Source: Roseovarius sp.
GTDB lineage: Bacteria > Pseudomonadota > Alphaproteobacteria > Rhodobacterales > Rhodobacteraceae
Direction: 5' to 3'
DNA length: 35,782 nucleotides
Assembly: GCF_030373445.1 (NCBI RefSeq)
Contig: NZ_JAUCYU010000018.1
Span: 1 to 35,782 of the forward strand
The translations under genes were made by a program, and so were the position numbers. Positions 1-7,167 of this stretch are shown in pieces. Under the pieces are notes generated by a model that worked only from the letters and a program-made list of their open reading frames with translations, was not told the DNA's origin and made no database searches. The stretch's first letter is position 1. Every line of letters begins with the position of its first letter.

Positions 1-55
1 CGATTGCTGGGACAGCCTCGAGAAGAAATTCGACGGCACACCGGGCCGCAAATGA
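1..55 (+). CDS. 3' end of an unidentified gene (partial)
   Basis: An open frame enters the window and ends at the TGA at 53-55, giving the C-terminus DCWDSLEKKFDGTPGRK. Seventeen residues are too few to assign a family. It lies 25 bp before the ATG of the next gene on the same strand, so it could be the upstream member of the same operon. It is called as coding because codon use is GC-rich in the third position and a same-strand gene follows closely; this is an inference. Confidence 0.4.
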   Translation, partial: DCWDSLEKKFDGTPGRK

Positions 56-80
56 CGCGCAGTTGAGTATTTCCGGAACA

Positions 81-968
81 ATGAAAGCCCCGGACAGTGC
101 CCCCATGGACAGCGTGACGATCCTCGGCAGCAAGGGCGGCCCGGCGATCCGGCCGGGCTCGGCCATGCCCACGTCGATCCTCGTGCGGATGGACGGGAAA
201 ACCGTGCTGGTCGACGCAGGGCTGGGGGCGGCGGCCGGCGTCTGCCGCGCAGGCGTGGCCCTGACCGAGATCGACGCGATCCTGATCACCCACCTGCATT
301 CCGACCACTATCTCGAGCTGGGTCCCCTCCTCCACACCGCCTGGACAGCCGGCCTCAAGCGCGAGGTGCCCATCTACGCCCCCTCCGGCCTGCCCACCTA
401 CTGGCAGGGCTTCCGCGCCTCGATGGCCTACGACATCGACACCAGAACCGAAGACGAAGGCCGCCCCGATTTCGATACGCTCTTCCCCATTCACCTGCTC
501 GACGACCACCTCGACCTGGCCCTCGGCAGCCTGCGCATAACCGCGCTCCCCAATCACCACCCGCCCGTCACCGAAAGCTACGCCCTCCGCTTCGACGGCA
601 CGTCAAGCAGCGCCGTCCTCTCCGGCGACACCGCTCCCATCCCCGCCATGGTCGACTTCGCCAAAGACGCCGACCTCCTCGTCCACGAGGCCATGCTCAC
701 CGACCACGTCACCGCCCTCGTCAACCGCATGGGCTATGCCGACGACCGCCTGCTCAAGCACATCCTGCGCAGCCACACCGCCGCCCATGACGCCGCCCAA
801 CTGGCCGAACGCGCGGGCGTCTCACAGCTCGCCCTCAACCACCTCATCCCCTCCGGCGACCCGGACGTCACCGAAGACACATGGCGCGCCGAGGCCGCAC
901 CCCACTTCTCCGGCACGCTCCACATCGCCCATGACGGGCTGACCCTCCCCCTGAAAGCCACGCCATGA
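81..968 (+). CDS. MBL-fold metallo-hydrolase (arylsulfatase/RNase Z-like)
   Basis: This is a predicted cytoplasmic metal-dependent hydrolase of the metallo-beta-lactamase superfamily, 295 aa from the ATG at 81. The canonical HLHSDH metal-binding motif is at residues 71-76. It is followed by a NHHPP histidine pair near residue 160, SGDTAP (bridging Asp) and a C-terminal HLIPS, as in RNase Z/AtsA-like members. The substrate cannot be read from sequence. Starts are possible at TTG 63, ATG 81 and ATG 105; none has a strong ribosome site and 81 is preferred because GGAA lies just upstream. The stop overlaps the ATG of the next gene (ATGA), so the two are almost certainly co-translated, which suggests a linked catabolic step. 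Confidence 0.85.
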   Translation: MKAPDSAPMDSVTILGSKGGPAIRPGSAMPTSILVRMDGKTVLVDAGLGAAAGVCRAGVALTEIDAILITHLHSDHYLELGPLLHTAWTAGLKREVPIYAPSGLPTYWQGFRASMAYDIDTRTEDEGRPDFDTLFPIHLLDDHLDLALGSLRITALPNHHPPVTESYALRFDGTSSSAVLSGDTAPIPAMVDFAKDADLLVHEAMLTDHVTALVNRMGYADDRLLKHILRSHTAAHDAAQLAERAGVSQLALNHLIPSGDPDVTEDTWRAEAAPHFSGTLHIAHDGLTLPLKATP

Positions 969-1921
969 AGTACGCCACCCTCGAAAACGGCACCCCCGAC
1001 GGCCAGCTTGCCATCCTTTCCGATGACGGCCAGGCCTGCCGCCTGCCCGAAGGCGCCACGCTGCAATCCCTCCTCGACGGGGCCGAGCCGTCCCCGCAAG
1101 GGGCGGAGAGGCCCTTCGACGCAACAACCTGCCTCTCCCCCCTCCCCCGCGCCTACCAGTTCCTCGACGGCTCGGCCTACGTGAACCATGTCGACCTCGT
1201 CCGCCGCGCCCGCGGCGCCGAGATGCCCGACCGCTTCTGGCACGACCCGCTCATGTACCAGGGCGGCTCCGACAGTTTCCTCGCCCCCACCGCGCCCATC
1301 CCCGGCGACCCGTCATGGGGCATCGATTTCGAGGCAGAGGTCGCCGTCATCACCGGCCCCGTCCCCATGGGCGCCACCCGCGACCAGGCCCGCGCCGCCA
1401 TCCGCCTTGTCCTGCTCTGCAACGACATCTCGCTTCGCGCCCTCATCCCCGACGAGCTGTCCAAGGGCTTCGGCTTCGTCCAGTCGAAACCCGCCTGCGC
1501 CTTCTCACCCCTCGCCATCACCCCCGACGCCCTGCCCGGCTGGGACGGCGACAAGCTGCACGGCACCATGCATGTGGAGCTGAACGGGAAACCCTTCGGC
1601 CGCGCCAATGCGGGCGAAGACATGACCTTCGACTTCCCCACCCTCATCGCCCACGCCGCCAAAACCCGCCACCTCGCCGCCGGCACAATCGTCGGCTCCG
1701 GCACCGTTTCCAATCGAGACCCCGACGGCGGCCCCGGCAAACCGGTCAGCGCCGGCGGCCGCGGCTATTCCTGCATCGCCGAACAGCGCATGGTCGAAAC
1801 CTTGCAGGAAGGCGCACCCAAAACCCCCTTCCTGCAACCCGGCGACCGCGTCAGGATCTGGATGGAAGACGAGGCCGGAAACGCCCTCTTCGGCACCATC
1901 GACCAGACGGTCGCCTCATGA
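965..1921 (+). CDS. Fumarylacetoacetate hydrolase (FAH) family protein
   Basis: This 318 aa protein belongs to the FAH superfamily, whose members hydrolyse C-C bonds of acylpyruvates or related 2-keto acids, or decarboxylate/isomerise them, using a divalent metal. The expected metal-ligand pattern is visible: E123 and E125 in FEAEVAV, and D154 in LLCNDISLR. A conserved lysine follows at 175 (VQSKPA), and the C-terminal GSGTVSNRD stretch is typical. The length is nearer to the longer FAH members than to the ~280 aa hydratase/decarboxylase types. The ATG overlaps the previous stop by 4 bp. With the nearby FAD monooxygenase and HpaI-type aldolase it fits an aromatic or keto-acid degradation block; the exact substrate is unknown. 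Confidence 0.88.
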   Translation: MKYATLENGTPDGQLAILSDDGQACRLPEGATLQSLLDGAEPSPQGAERPFDATTCLSPLPRAYQFLDGSAYVNHVDLVRRARGAEMPDRFWHDPLMYQGGSDSFLAPTAPIPGDPSWGIDFEAEVAVITGPVPMGATRDQARAAIRLVLLCNDISLRALIPDELSKGFGFVQSKPACAFSPLAITPDALPGWDGDKLHGTMHVELNGKPFGRANAGEDMTFDFPTLIAHAAKTRHLAAGTIVGSGTVSNRDPDGGPGKPVSAGGRGYSCIAEQRMVETLQEGAPKTPFLQPGDRVRIWMEDEAGNALFGTIDQTVAS

Positions 1922-1923
1922 CC

Positions 1924-2478
1924 TCAGCCGCCCTGCCATTCCTTCACCGCCTCCAGCGGCCACAGCAGCATCAGGATGTTGAGCGCCAGCCCGTCGCGGA
2001 TCACGATCGCGGTCAGCACCTCGAACCCGATCACCACGAGCACACTCACCCACACCGGCACGAAACGCGCCAGCGCAAACCCCACCCACATCGCCACGAT
2101 GTCGGACACCGAGTTCAACACGCTGTCGCCCACGTAATCCGCCGACACCGTCGTATCGCGATAGCGCTGGATCATCGCATCGGTGTTCTCAACGATCTCC
2201 CACGCGCATTCCACCACCGTCGCGATCACCAGCCGCCAGCCAATCGCCATCCTTGGCACCACCAGCCACAGCGCGGCATAGAACAGCAACCCGTGCAACA
2301 GATGGCTCGGCGCGTACCAGTCCAGAACCTGCTGGTTCGCCTCCTCCGTGCCGACCGTGCCCCACAGGTCCACATAGCCACAGGGGCACACCCCCGCCCG
2401 GCCCATCGCCAACAGGGCAACACCCGTCGCAACGGTGATCAGGAACGTCAGAACATAGGGCAACCGGCTCTGCATCAT
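1924..2478 (-). CDS. DUF2585 / UPF0314 family membrane protein
   Basis: A 184 aa integral membrane protein whose sequence matches my memory of the DUF2585 (UPF0314) family, common in alphaproteobacteria and of unknown function. It has about four to five hydrophobic helices. Recognisable conserved stretches are WYAPSHLLHG, the acidic VECAWEIVENTDAMI and GDSVLNSVSDI. Two adjacent ATG codons at 2478 and 2475 are the likely start; a longer reading to 2541 would add a non-hydrophobic lead overlapping the divergent gene's ribosome site and is less likely. The stop lies 3 bp from the end of the convergent FAH gene. It interrupts the plus-strand catabolic series and may be unrelated to it. Confidence 0.85.
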   Translation of the reverse strand: MMQSRLPYVLTFLITVATGVALLAMGRAGVCPCGYVDLWGTVGTEEANQQVLDWYAPSHLLHGLLFYAALWLVVPRMAIGWRLVIATVVECAWEIVENTDAMIQRYRDTTVSADYVGDSVLNSVSDIVAMWVGFALARFVPVWVSVLVVIGFEVLTAIVIRDGLALNILMLLWPLEAVKEWQGG

Positions 2479-2533
2479 GGGAAAAACCCAAGCACAGCCC
2501 CCCGCCCCTGTCCATCTCAGAAAGGAGCCCCCC

Positions 2534-3484
2534 ATGTCCAAGGCCTTCGCCTCTCAAGGTGACCTCACCGAGAAAACCATCAGCTTCACCGAGGTCGGCA
2601 ACGGCCTCTGGGCCTTCACCGCCGAGGGCGACCCCAACTCCGGCGTCATCATCGGCGACGACAGCGTCATGATCATCGAGGCCCAGGCCACGCCCCGGCT
2701 CGCGGGCAAGGTCATCGAGAAGGTCCGCGAGGTCACCGACAAGCCGATCACCCACCTTGTCATGACCCATTACCACGCCGTCCGCGTCCTCGGGGCCTCG
2801 GCCTACGGCGCGCCGCAGATCATCATGGGCGACACGGCCCGCGCCATGGTCGCCGAACGCGGGCAGGAAGACTGGGACAGCGAATTCCAACGCTTCCCCC
2901 GCCTCTTCGAAGGGCATGAATCGATCCCCGGCCTCACCTGGCCCACCACCACCTTCTCCGACAGCATGACCGTCTATCTCGGCAACCGCCGGGTCGACCT
3001 CATGCATCTCGGCCGCGCCCATACCGCGGGCGATATCGTCATCCACGTGCCGGACGAAAACGTCATGTTCACCGGCGATATCGTCGAATACCACTCCGCC
3101 TGCTACTGCGGCGACGGGCATTTCTCCGACTGGGGCGACACGCTTGACGAGATCAAGTGGTTCGACGTCGACGCCATCGCGCCGGGCCGGGGCGACGCGC
3201 TGATGGGCCGCGAAATGGTCAACGCCGCCATCGAGAACACCCGCGATTTCGTGGAAAGCACCTACCGCCCGGCCGCCCGCGTCGCCGCCCGGGGCGGCAC
3301 GCTGAAAGAAGCCTGGGACGCGGTGCGCGCCGCCTGCGACCCGAAGTTCTCCGACTACGCGATCTACGAGCACTGCCTGCCCTTCAACGTCGCCCGCGCC
3401 TACGACGAGGCCCGCGGCATCGACACCCCCCGCATCTGGACGGCCGAACGCGACGTTGAAATGTGGGAACAGTTGCAGGGCTGA
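2534..3484 (+). CDS. MBL-fold protein with a half-degenerate metal site
   Basis: This 316 aa member of the metallo-beta-lactamase superfamily starts at ATG 2534, with AAAGGAG about 8 bp upstream. The motif that is normally HxHxDH reads H79-Y-H81-A-V83-R84. H163 (MHLGRAHTAGD) and D182 (FTGD) are kept. The usual final PGHG reads PGRG with R219. Thus metal-1 ligands are present, but the three ligands specific to metal 2 (Asp, His, last His) are V, R and R. I recall close relatives with this HYHAVR motif, so it is probably a subfamily rather than a damaged gene. It may be mononuclear or non-hydrolytic. It is divergent from DUF2585 and upstream of the FAD monooxygenase block. Confidence 0.85.
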   Translation: MSKAFASQGDLTEKTISFTEVGNGLWAFTAEGDPNSGVIIGDDSVMIIEAQATPRLAGKVIEKVREVTDKPITHLVMTHYHAVRVLGASAYGAPQIIMGDTARAMVAERGQEDWDSEFQRFPRLFEGHESIPGLTWPTTTFSDSMTVYLGNRRVDLMHLGRAHTAGDIVIHVPDENVMFTGDIVEYHSACYCGDGHFSDWGDTLDEIKWFDVDAIAPGRGDALMGREMVNAAIENTRDFVESTYRPAARVAARGGTLKEAWDAVRAACDPKFSDYAIYEHCLPFNVARAYDEARGIDTPRIWTAERDVEMWEQLQG

Positions 3485-3519
3485 GGATGCACAGGCACGT
3501 CAGCCCCGCCATGCCGGCA

Positions 3520-4068
3520 TTACAGCGTCAGCCGCGCCTCCGGCTTGCACACCTCCTGCTTGAGCGCCACGGCGCCGGGCAGGTTGGCGGGCTTCGGCAT
3601 GTGCCACGCCGCGGGGCGGATCACCTCGGCCTTGGGCCGGTCCTCGACCTCCGCCGCAGGCGCATCGTCCGCGGCCTCGTCGACGGGCCCGAGAAGGTAG
3701 ACCGCGGCCAGCGTCGCGAAGACACCCAGCGTCGTCAGCGTCAGCAGGATCAGGCCCGCCAGCGGATTGATCAGGAAGGACACCGCGAAGACGACCAGCA
3801 GGAAGCCACCTGCCACGCCCGCGCCGCGGTAAAACGGATCGGCGCGGCGCAGAACCGCCCCCATCGCCGCCATCAGCAGCCCGGCCCCGGCCAAACCCGT
3901 CATTGCAAGGTTGACGGGGGCAAGGTTGATCGGCCGCAGGCTCTCGCCCACCACGGGCACCACGGCGACCGCAAGGCCGCCCAGAACGCCGACTCCCGCC
4001 AGCCCGACAAGGCCAAGCCCGGCGGCGCGGTTCTGTTTCTCGTTTTCACTCACATCGGCGGCAGACAC
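3520..4068 (-). CDS. Hypothetical membrane protein, about four to five TM helices
   Basis: I do not recognise a named family. From a GTG start at 4068, which has GGGGAG 7 bp upstream on the minus strand, the product is 182 aa. It has a short hydrophilic N-terminus (SENEKQNR). Glycine- and leucine-rich hydrophobic segments follow at roughly residues 15-40, 48-65, 75-95 and 98-118. The C-terminal ~60 residues form an acidic/proline-rich soluble tail. An open frame continues upstream to 4263 but overlaps the start of the next plus-strand gene and lacks membrane-protein character, so the GTG is preferred. It is convergent with the MBL gene and divergent from the FAD monooxygenase. Confidence 0.7.
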   Translation of the reverse strand: MSAADVSENEKQNRAAGLGLVGLAGVGVLGGLAVAVVPVVGESLRPINLAPVNLAMTGLAGAGLLMAAMGAVLRRADPFYRGAGVAGGFLLVVFAVSFLINPLAGLILLTLTTLGVFATLAAVYLLGPVDEAADDAPAAEVEDRPKAEVIRPAAWHMPKPANLPGAVALKQEVCKPEARLTL

Positions 4069-4196
4069 GTTTGCACTCCCCAGGTCTATCTTTTCTGGAT
4101 CACCAACACCGCTGGCGCCCGCCCTGTTCCGAAAATTCCGCTCCACCCCATCACCCGTTGCCCCCGCGCCACACAATGCGCCTGTGAGGCCCGCCC

Positions 4197-5789
4197 ATGA
4201 CTCGCCTTTTCGACACTCCGCTCTACCCCTACGCGCGACACCCCGATCAGGATGCCGCGACACCCGTCCGCCACCCGGTCATCGTCATTGGCGCGGGCCC
4301 CGTCGGCCTCGCCGCCGCGCTCGATCTCGGCCAGCAGGGCGTGCCCGTCCTGGTGCTCGACGAGAATGACAAGGTCTCCCACGGCTCCCGCGCCATCTGC
4401 TTCTCCAAGCGCACGCTCGAGATCGCCGACCGCCTCGGTTGCGGCGACCCGCTGACAGATCGCGGCGTGCGCTGGAACCTCGGCAAGGTCTTCTTCGGCG
4501 ACCGCAAGGTCTACGAGTTCAACCTCCTCCCCGAGGACGGCCACCGCCGCCCCGCCTTCGTCAACCTCCAGCAATACCACCTCGAGAACGACATGGTCGC
4601 CCGCCTCCGCACCCTGCAGGAGGGCCGCGCCCCCGTCGACCTTCGCGGCAACAGCCGCGTCACCGCCATTGCCGCCCGTCCCGATCACGTCGCCCTCACC
4701 GTCGACACGCCCGAGGGCCCCTACGGCCTCGAAGCGGAGTACGTCATCGCCTGCGACGGCGCCGGCTCCCCCACCCGCGACAGGCTCGGCCTCGGCTTCA
4801 CCGGCCGCGTTTTCGAGGACAACTTCCTCATCGCCGACGTCACCATGCAGGCCGATTTCCCCACCGAGCGCTGGTTCTGGTTCGACCCGCCCTTCAACCC
4901 CGGCCAGTCGGCGCTCCTCCACAAACAGCCCGACGGCGTATGGCGCATCGACCTGCAGCTCGGCTGGGACATCGACCGCGAGAAGGAGAAAGAGCCCGAG
5001 CGCGTCCGCGCCCGCGTCCGCCAGATGCTGGGCGACGACGTGGCGTTCGACCTCGAATGGGTCTCGATCTACACCTTCCAGTGCCGCCGCATGGAACGCT
5101 TTCGCCACGGCCGCGTCCTCTTCGCCGGCGACGCCGCGCACCAGGTCTCGCCCTTCGGTGCCCGCGGCGCCAATTCCGGCCTGCAGGACACCGACAACCT
5201 CTGCTGGAAGCTCCGCCTCGTGCTGGCGGGCGAGGCGCCCGACACTCTTCTCGACAGTTACGACACCGAGCGTGTCGAGGCGGCCGACGAGAACATCTTC
5301 AACTCCTCCCGCTCCACCGATTTCATCACGCCCAAGTCGAAAACCAGCCGCCTCTTCCGCGACGCCGTGCTCGACCTCTCCGAACACCACGCCTTCGCCC
5401 GCCCGCTGGTGAATTCCGGCCGCCTCTCCGTGCCCTGCACCCATGCGGGATCGCCGCTCAGCACCCCCGACGCCCTGCCCGGCGGCCCGGCCCGGACCCG
5501 CCCCGGCGCCCCCTGCCCCGACGCGCCGCTCGGCAATGGCTACCTGCTCGACCATTTGCGAAACGGCTTCACCCTCCTTGCCCTCGGCCGCGAGGCGCCC
5601 GCCATCCCCGGCACCACCCCCCTCTCGCTGACCGAGATCACCGAGGCCCTGCGCAGCCGCTACCTCGGGACGGCGCCCAGCGCCCTCTACCTCCTCCGCC
5701 CCGACCAGCACGTCGCCGCCCGCTGGGCCGACGCCACGCCGGCAGAGATCGAAACCGCCCTCACCCGCGCCAAGGGAGGCCACGCATGA
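4197..5789 (+). CDS. FAD-dependent monooxygenase, aromatic-ring hydroxylase type
   Basis: A 530 aa flavoprotein of the class A monooxygenase (FAD_binding_3) family, which uses NAD(P)H and O2 to hydroxylate phenolic rings; MhpA/PobA-type enzymes are the model. The three hallmark motifs are present: the Rossmann GAGPVG at 32-37, the DG motif (ACDGAGS) near 185-191, and the GD motif GDAAHQVSPFGARG from 311. The C-terminal ~130 residues resemble the thioredoxin-like tail of MhpA-type enzymes. The stop overlaps the DUF2783 start (ATGA), so the two are translationally coupled. The substrate is unknown; a ring-cleavage dioxygenase is not in view. Confidence 0.88.
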   Translation: MTRLFDTPLYPYARHPDQDAATPVRHPVIVIGAGPVGLAAALDLGQQGVPVLVLDENDKVSHGSRAICFSKRTLEIADRLGCGDPLTDRGVRWNLGKVFFGDRKVYEFNLLPEDGHRRPAFVNLQQYHLENDMVARLRTLQEGRAPVDLRGNSRVTAIAARPDHVALTVDTPEGPYGLEAEYVIACDGAGSPTRDRLGLGFTGRVFEDNFLIADVTMQADFPTERWFWFDPPFNPGQSALLHKQPDGVWRIDLQLGWDIDREKEKEPERVRARVRQMLGDDVAFDLEWVSIYTFQCRRMERFRHGRVLFAGDAAHQVSPFGARGANSGLQDTDNLCWKLRLVLAGEAPDTLLDSYDTERVEAADENIFNSSRSTDFITPKSKTSRLFRDAVLDLSEHHAFARPLVNSGRLSVPCTHAGSPLSTPDALPGGPARTRPGAPCPDAPLGNGYLLDHLRNGFTLLALGREAPAIPGTTPLSLTEITEALRSRYLGTAPSALYLLRPDQHVAARWADATPAEIETALTRAKGGHA

Positions 5790-5977
5790 CCCTCACCCTC
5801 ACCCCCAATATCGACGCCCCCGACGACCTCTACGCCGACCTCCTCGCCGCCCACGAGGGGCTGACGGACGACGAAAGCGCCGCCCTCAACGCCCGCCTCA
5901 TCCTGATCCTCACCAACCACATCGGCGACCGCGACACCTTCCGCGAAGCCCTCGAGGCCGCCGCCCCGAAACCCTGA
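5786..5977 (+). CDS. DUF2783 family small protein
   Basis: A 63 aa protein beginning at ATG 5786, which overlaps the monooxygenase stop by 4 bp with GGGAGG upstream. It reads as DUF2783, a short alpha-helical family I recall as commonly sitting directly after FAD-dependent oxidoreductases in alphaproteobacteria. The core is DDLYADLLAAHEGL followed by a helix ending in NHIGD. No catalytic residues are evident. The strict coupling suggests it is an accessory or stabilising subunit of the monooxygenase, which is inference. Confidence 0.8.
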   Translation: MTLTLTPNIDAPDDLYADLLAAHEGLTDDESAALNARLILILTNHIGDRDTFREALEAAAPKP

Positions 5978-5985
5978 CCCCCCAC

Positions 5986-6007
5986 TTTCATCTTTCCAGA
6001 AATACTC
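5986..6007 (+). repeat. Dispersed TTTCAT..ATACTC element, copy 1
   Basis: Starts 8 bp after a stop codon. It matches copies at 6056-6077 and 14632-14653 with the pattern YTTCATYKTKCCARAAATAYTC. I recall similar sequences scattered after genes in Rhodobacteraceae; the function is not established. Confidence 0.6.
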
Positions 6008-6055
6008 GATCACCACGGCCGCCTCCCTCGCCTCGGCCGCGGCCACCCTCCGCAT

Positions 6056-6077
6056 TTTCATTGTTCCAAAAATACTC
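6056..6077 (+). repeat. Dispersed TTTCAT..ATACTC element, copy 2
   Basis: A diverged copy of the element at 5986-6007, placed 70 bp downstream in the same orientation. The two keep TTTCAT, a central TTCCA and AATACTC. Confidence 0.55.
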
Positions 6078-6142
6078 AAACCCTCCCGCCACAACCCACC
6101 GGCCCCCGCCCTCAAGCCAACCGAACCTCTCCACCGCGACAC

Positions 6143-6187
6143 CGAATTCTTCAAATGAATTCGACCCGATATCTTTTCAAGATATCG
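6143..6187. promoter_or_regulatory. Pair of adjacent AT-rich palindromes
   Basis: CGAATTC (6143-6149) is repeated inverted as GAATTCG (6157-6163). Immediately after, CGATATCTT (6167-6175) pairs with AAGATATCG (6179-6187) around a 3-nt loop. Both are perfect and stand out as AT-rich in a GC-rich region 210 bp upstream of the aldolase. They could be operators or hairpins; no regulator can be named. Confidence 0.45.
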
Positions 6188-6209
6188 CCACCCCCGCACC
6201 CCTCCCGCA

Positions 6210-6231
6210 AAAACACCGACGCGATACCGAC
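6210..6231 (+). repeat. Two-unit 11-nt direct repeat (ACCGAC type)
   Basis: Units AAAACACCGAC and GCGATACCGAC are adjacent. They are identical to the first and last units of the four-unit array at 12600-12643. The 11-nt period is close to one DNA turn, as expected for a cooperative protein-binding array. Confidence 0.6.
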
Positions 6232-6268
6232 CTCCGTTCCCCTCGGAAAACCAGGGTCGCAACCCCCC

Positions 6269-6290
6269 GTAGGGTGGGTGCCAACCCACC
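6269..6290 (+). repeat. GTAGGGTGGGT hairpin repeat, copy 1
   Basis: GTAG is followed by GGTGGGTGCCAACCCACC, an imperfect hairpin. This 22-mer is identical to 17250-17271, and its near copy is inverted at 17141-17162. A partial copy lies at 6356-6367. It resembles REP-like dispersed sequences. Confidence 0.65.
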
Positions 6291-6396
6291 TTCCCGAGCC
6301 ACCTTCCCATCTCCCCTTCCCACCACTTCCTGTAGACCCCCGCACCCCATCCCGCGTAGGGTGCGCCAAGACCAGAACGAGGAAAGGCCAAACGCC

Positions 6397-7167
6397 ATGT
6401 CAGCCCCGGAAAACACCTTCAAGACCGCCCTCAATCGGGGCGACCAGCTCTATGGCTGCTGGGCCGGCTTCGCCGATCCCTACCCGACCGAGGTGCTCGC
6501 CACCGCCGGGTTCGACTGGCTCGTCCTCGACGCCGAGCACGCCCCCAACGACCTGCGCACCATCATGGCCCAGCTCCAGGTGCTCGAGGGCAAGCCCTGC
6601 CAGCCCGTGGTCCGCCTTCCGATGGGAGAACCCTGGCTCATCAAGCAGGTACTCGACGCCGGCGCCCAGACCCTTCTGATTCCCATGGTCGACAGCGCCG
6701 CCCAGGCCCGCGACCTCGTCCGCGCCATGCGCTACCCGCCGCAAGGCATCCGCGGCTCCGGCGCCGCGCTGGCCCGCGCCTCGCAATTCTCGTCGGTGCC
6801 GAACTACATCACCACCGCCAACGACCAGATGTGCCTGCTGGTGCAGATCGAAAGCCGCGCCGCGGTCGAGGCGCTCGACGATATCCTCGCGGTCGAGGGT
6901 GTCGACGGCATCTTCATCGGCCCTTCCGACCTCGCCAACGACATGGGCCATCTCGGTGACAGCAACGCGCCAGAGGTCCGCGACACGATCAAGGATGTCC
7001 TCGCCCGCGCCGCTGCCTCCGACACGGCCGCCTGCATCCTCGCCACCGACCACGACACCGCGCTCACCTACCGCGACTGGGGGGCCCAGGTCATGGCGGT
7101 GGGCATCGACGTGCTGATGCTGGCCCAGACCGCCCGCGCGGTCGCGCAGAAATGGCGCAATGGCTAG
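6397..7167 (+). CDS. HpcH/HpaI family class II pyruvate aldolase
   Basis: A 256 aa metal-dependent aldolase of the HpcH/HpaI family, which reversibly cleaves 4-hydroxy-2-oxo acids to pyruvate plus an aldehyde. The active-site residues of E. coli HpaI (H45, R70, E149, D175) have counterparts at a constant offset: H48 (DAEHAP), R73 (VVRLP), E152 (QIES) and D178 (GPSDL). The family's PYPTEVLATAGFDW start is also present. The start at ATG 6397 follows GAGGAAAGG. The stop overlaps the glucokinase start by 8 bp, so the two are coupled. Candidate substrates are 4-hydroxy-2-oxoheptanedioate-like products of aromatic degradation or 2-keto-3-deoxy sugar acids; sequence alone does not decide. Confidence 0.9.
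   Translation: MSAPENTFKTALNRGDQLYGCWAGFADPYPTEVLATAGFDWLVLDAEHAPNDLRTIMAQLQVLEGKPCQPVVRLPMGEPWLIKQVLDAGAQTLLIPMVDSAAQARDLVRAMRYPPQGIRGSGAALARASQFSSVPNYITTANDQMCLLVQIESRAAVEALDDILAVEGVDGIFIGPSDLANDMGHLGDSNAPEVRDTIKDVLARAAASDTAACILATDHDTALTYRDWGAQVMAVGIDVLMLAQTARAVAQKWRNG

Larger units (their letters stand above)
5978..6396. other. Repeat-rich intergenic region upstream of the aldolase
   Basis: This 419 bp gene-free stretch is a mosaic of short dispersed elements. It holds two copies of a TTTCAT...ATACTC element (5986-6007, 6056-6077), two neighbouring palindromes (6143-6163 and 6167-6187), a two-unit ACCGAC direct repeat (6210-6231), one full GTAGGGTGGGT hairpin (6269-6290) and a half copy (6356-6367). 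No convincing small gene was seen. It separates the monooxygenase unit from the aldolase-glucokinase unit and should contain the latter's promoter. Confidence 0.7.

Noticed and set aside
1315..2562. A 415-codon plus-strand frame overlapping the FAH and DUF2585 genes
   Set aside because: Arg/Pro/His-rich low-complexity translation typical of an out-of-frame reading of GC-rich DNA.
2189..3373. A 394-codon minus-strand frame covering the atypical MBL gene
   Set aside because: Gly/Val/Asp-rich shadow; the plus-strand start has a strong ribosome site and a conserved fold.
4086..5783. A 565-codon open frame antisense to the FAD monooxygenase
   Set aside because: It is a by-product of GC-rich codon bias; the translation is Gly/Ala/Glu/Val repetitive with no domain, while the plus strand has all flavoprotein motifs.
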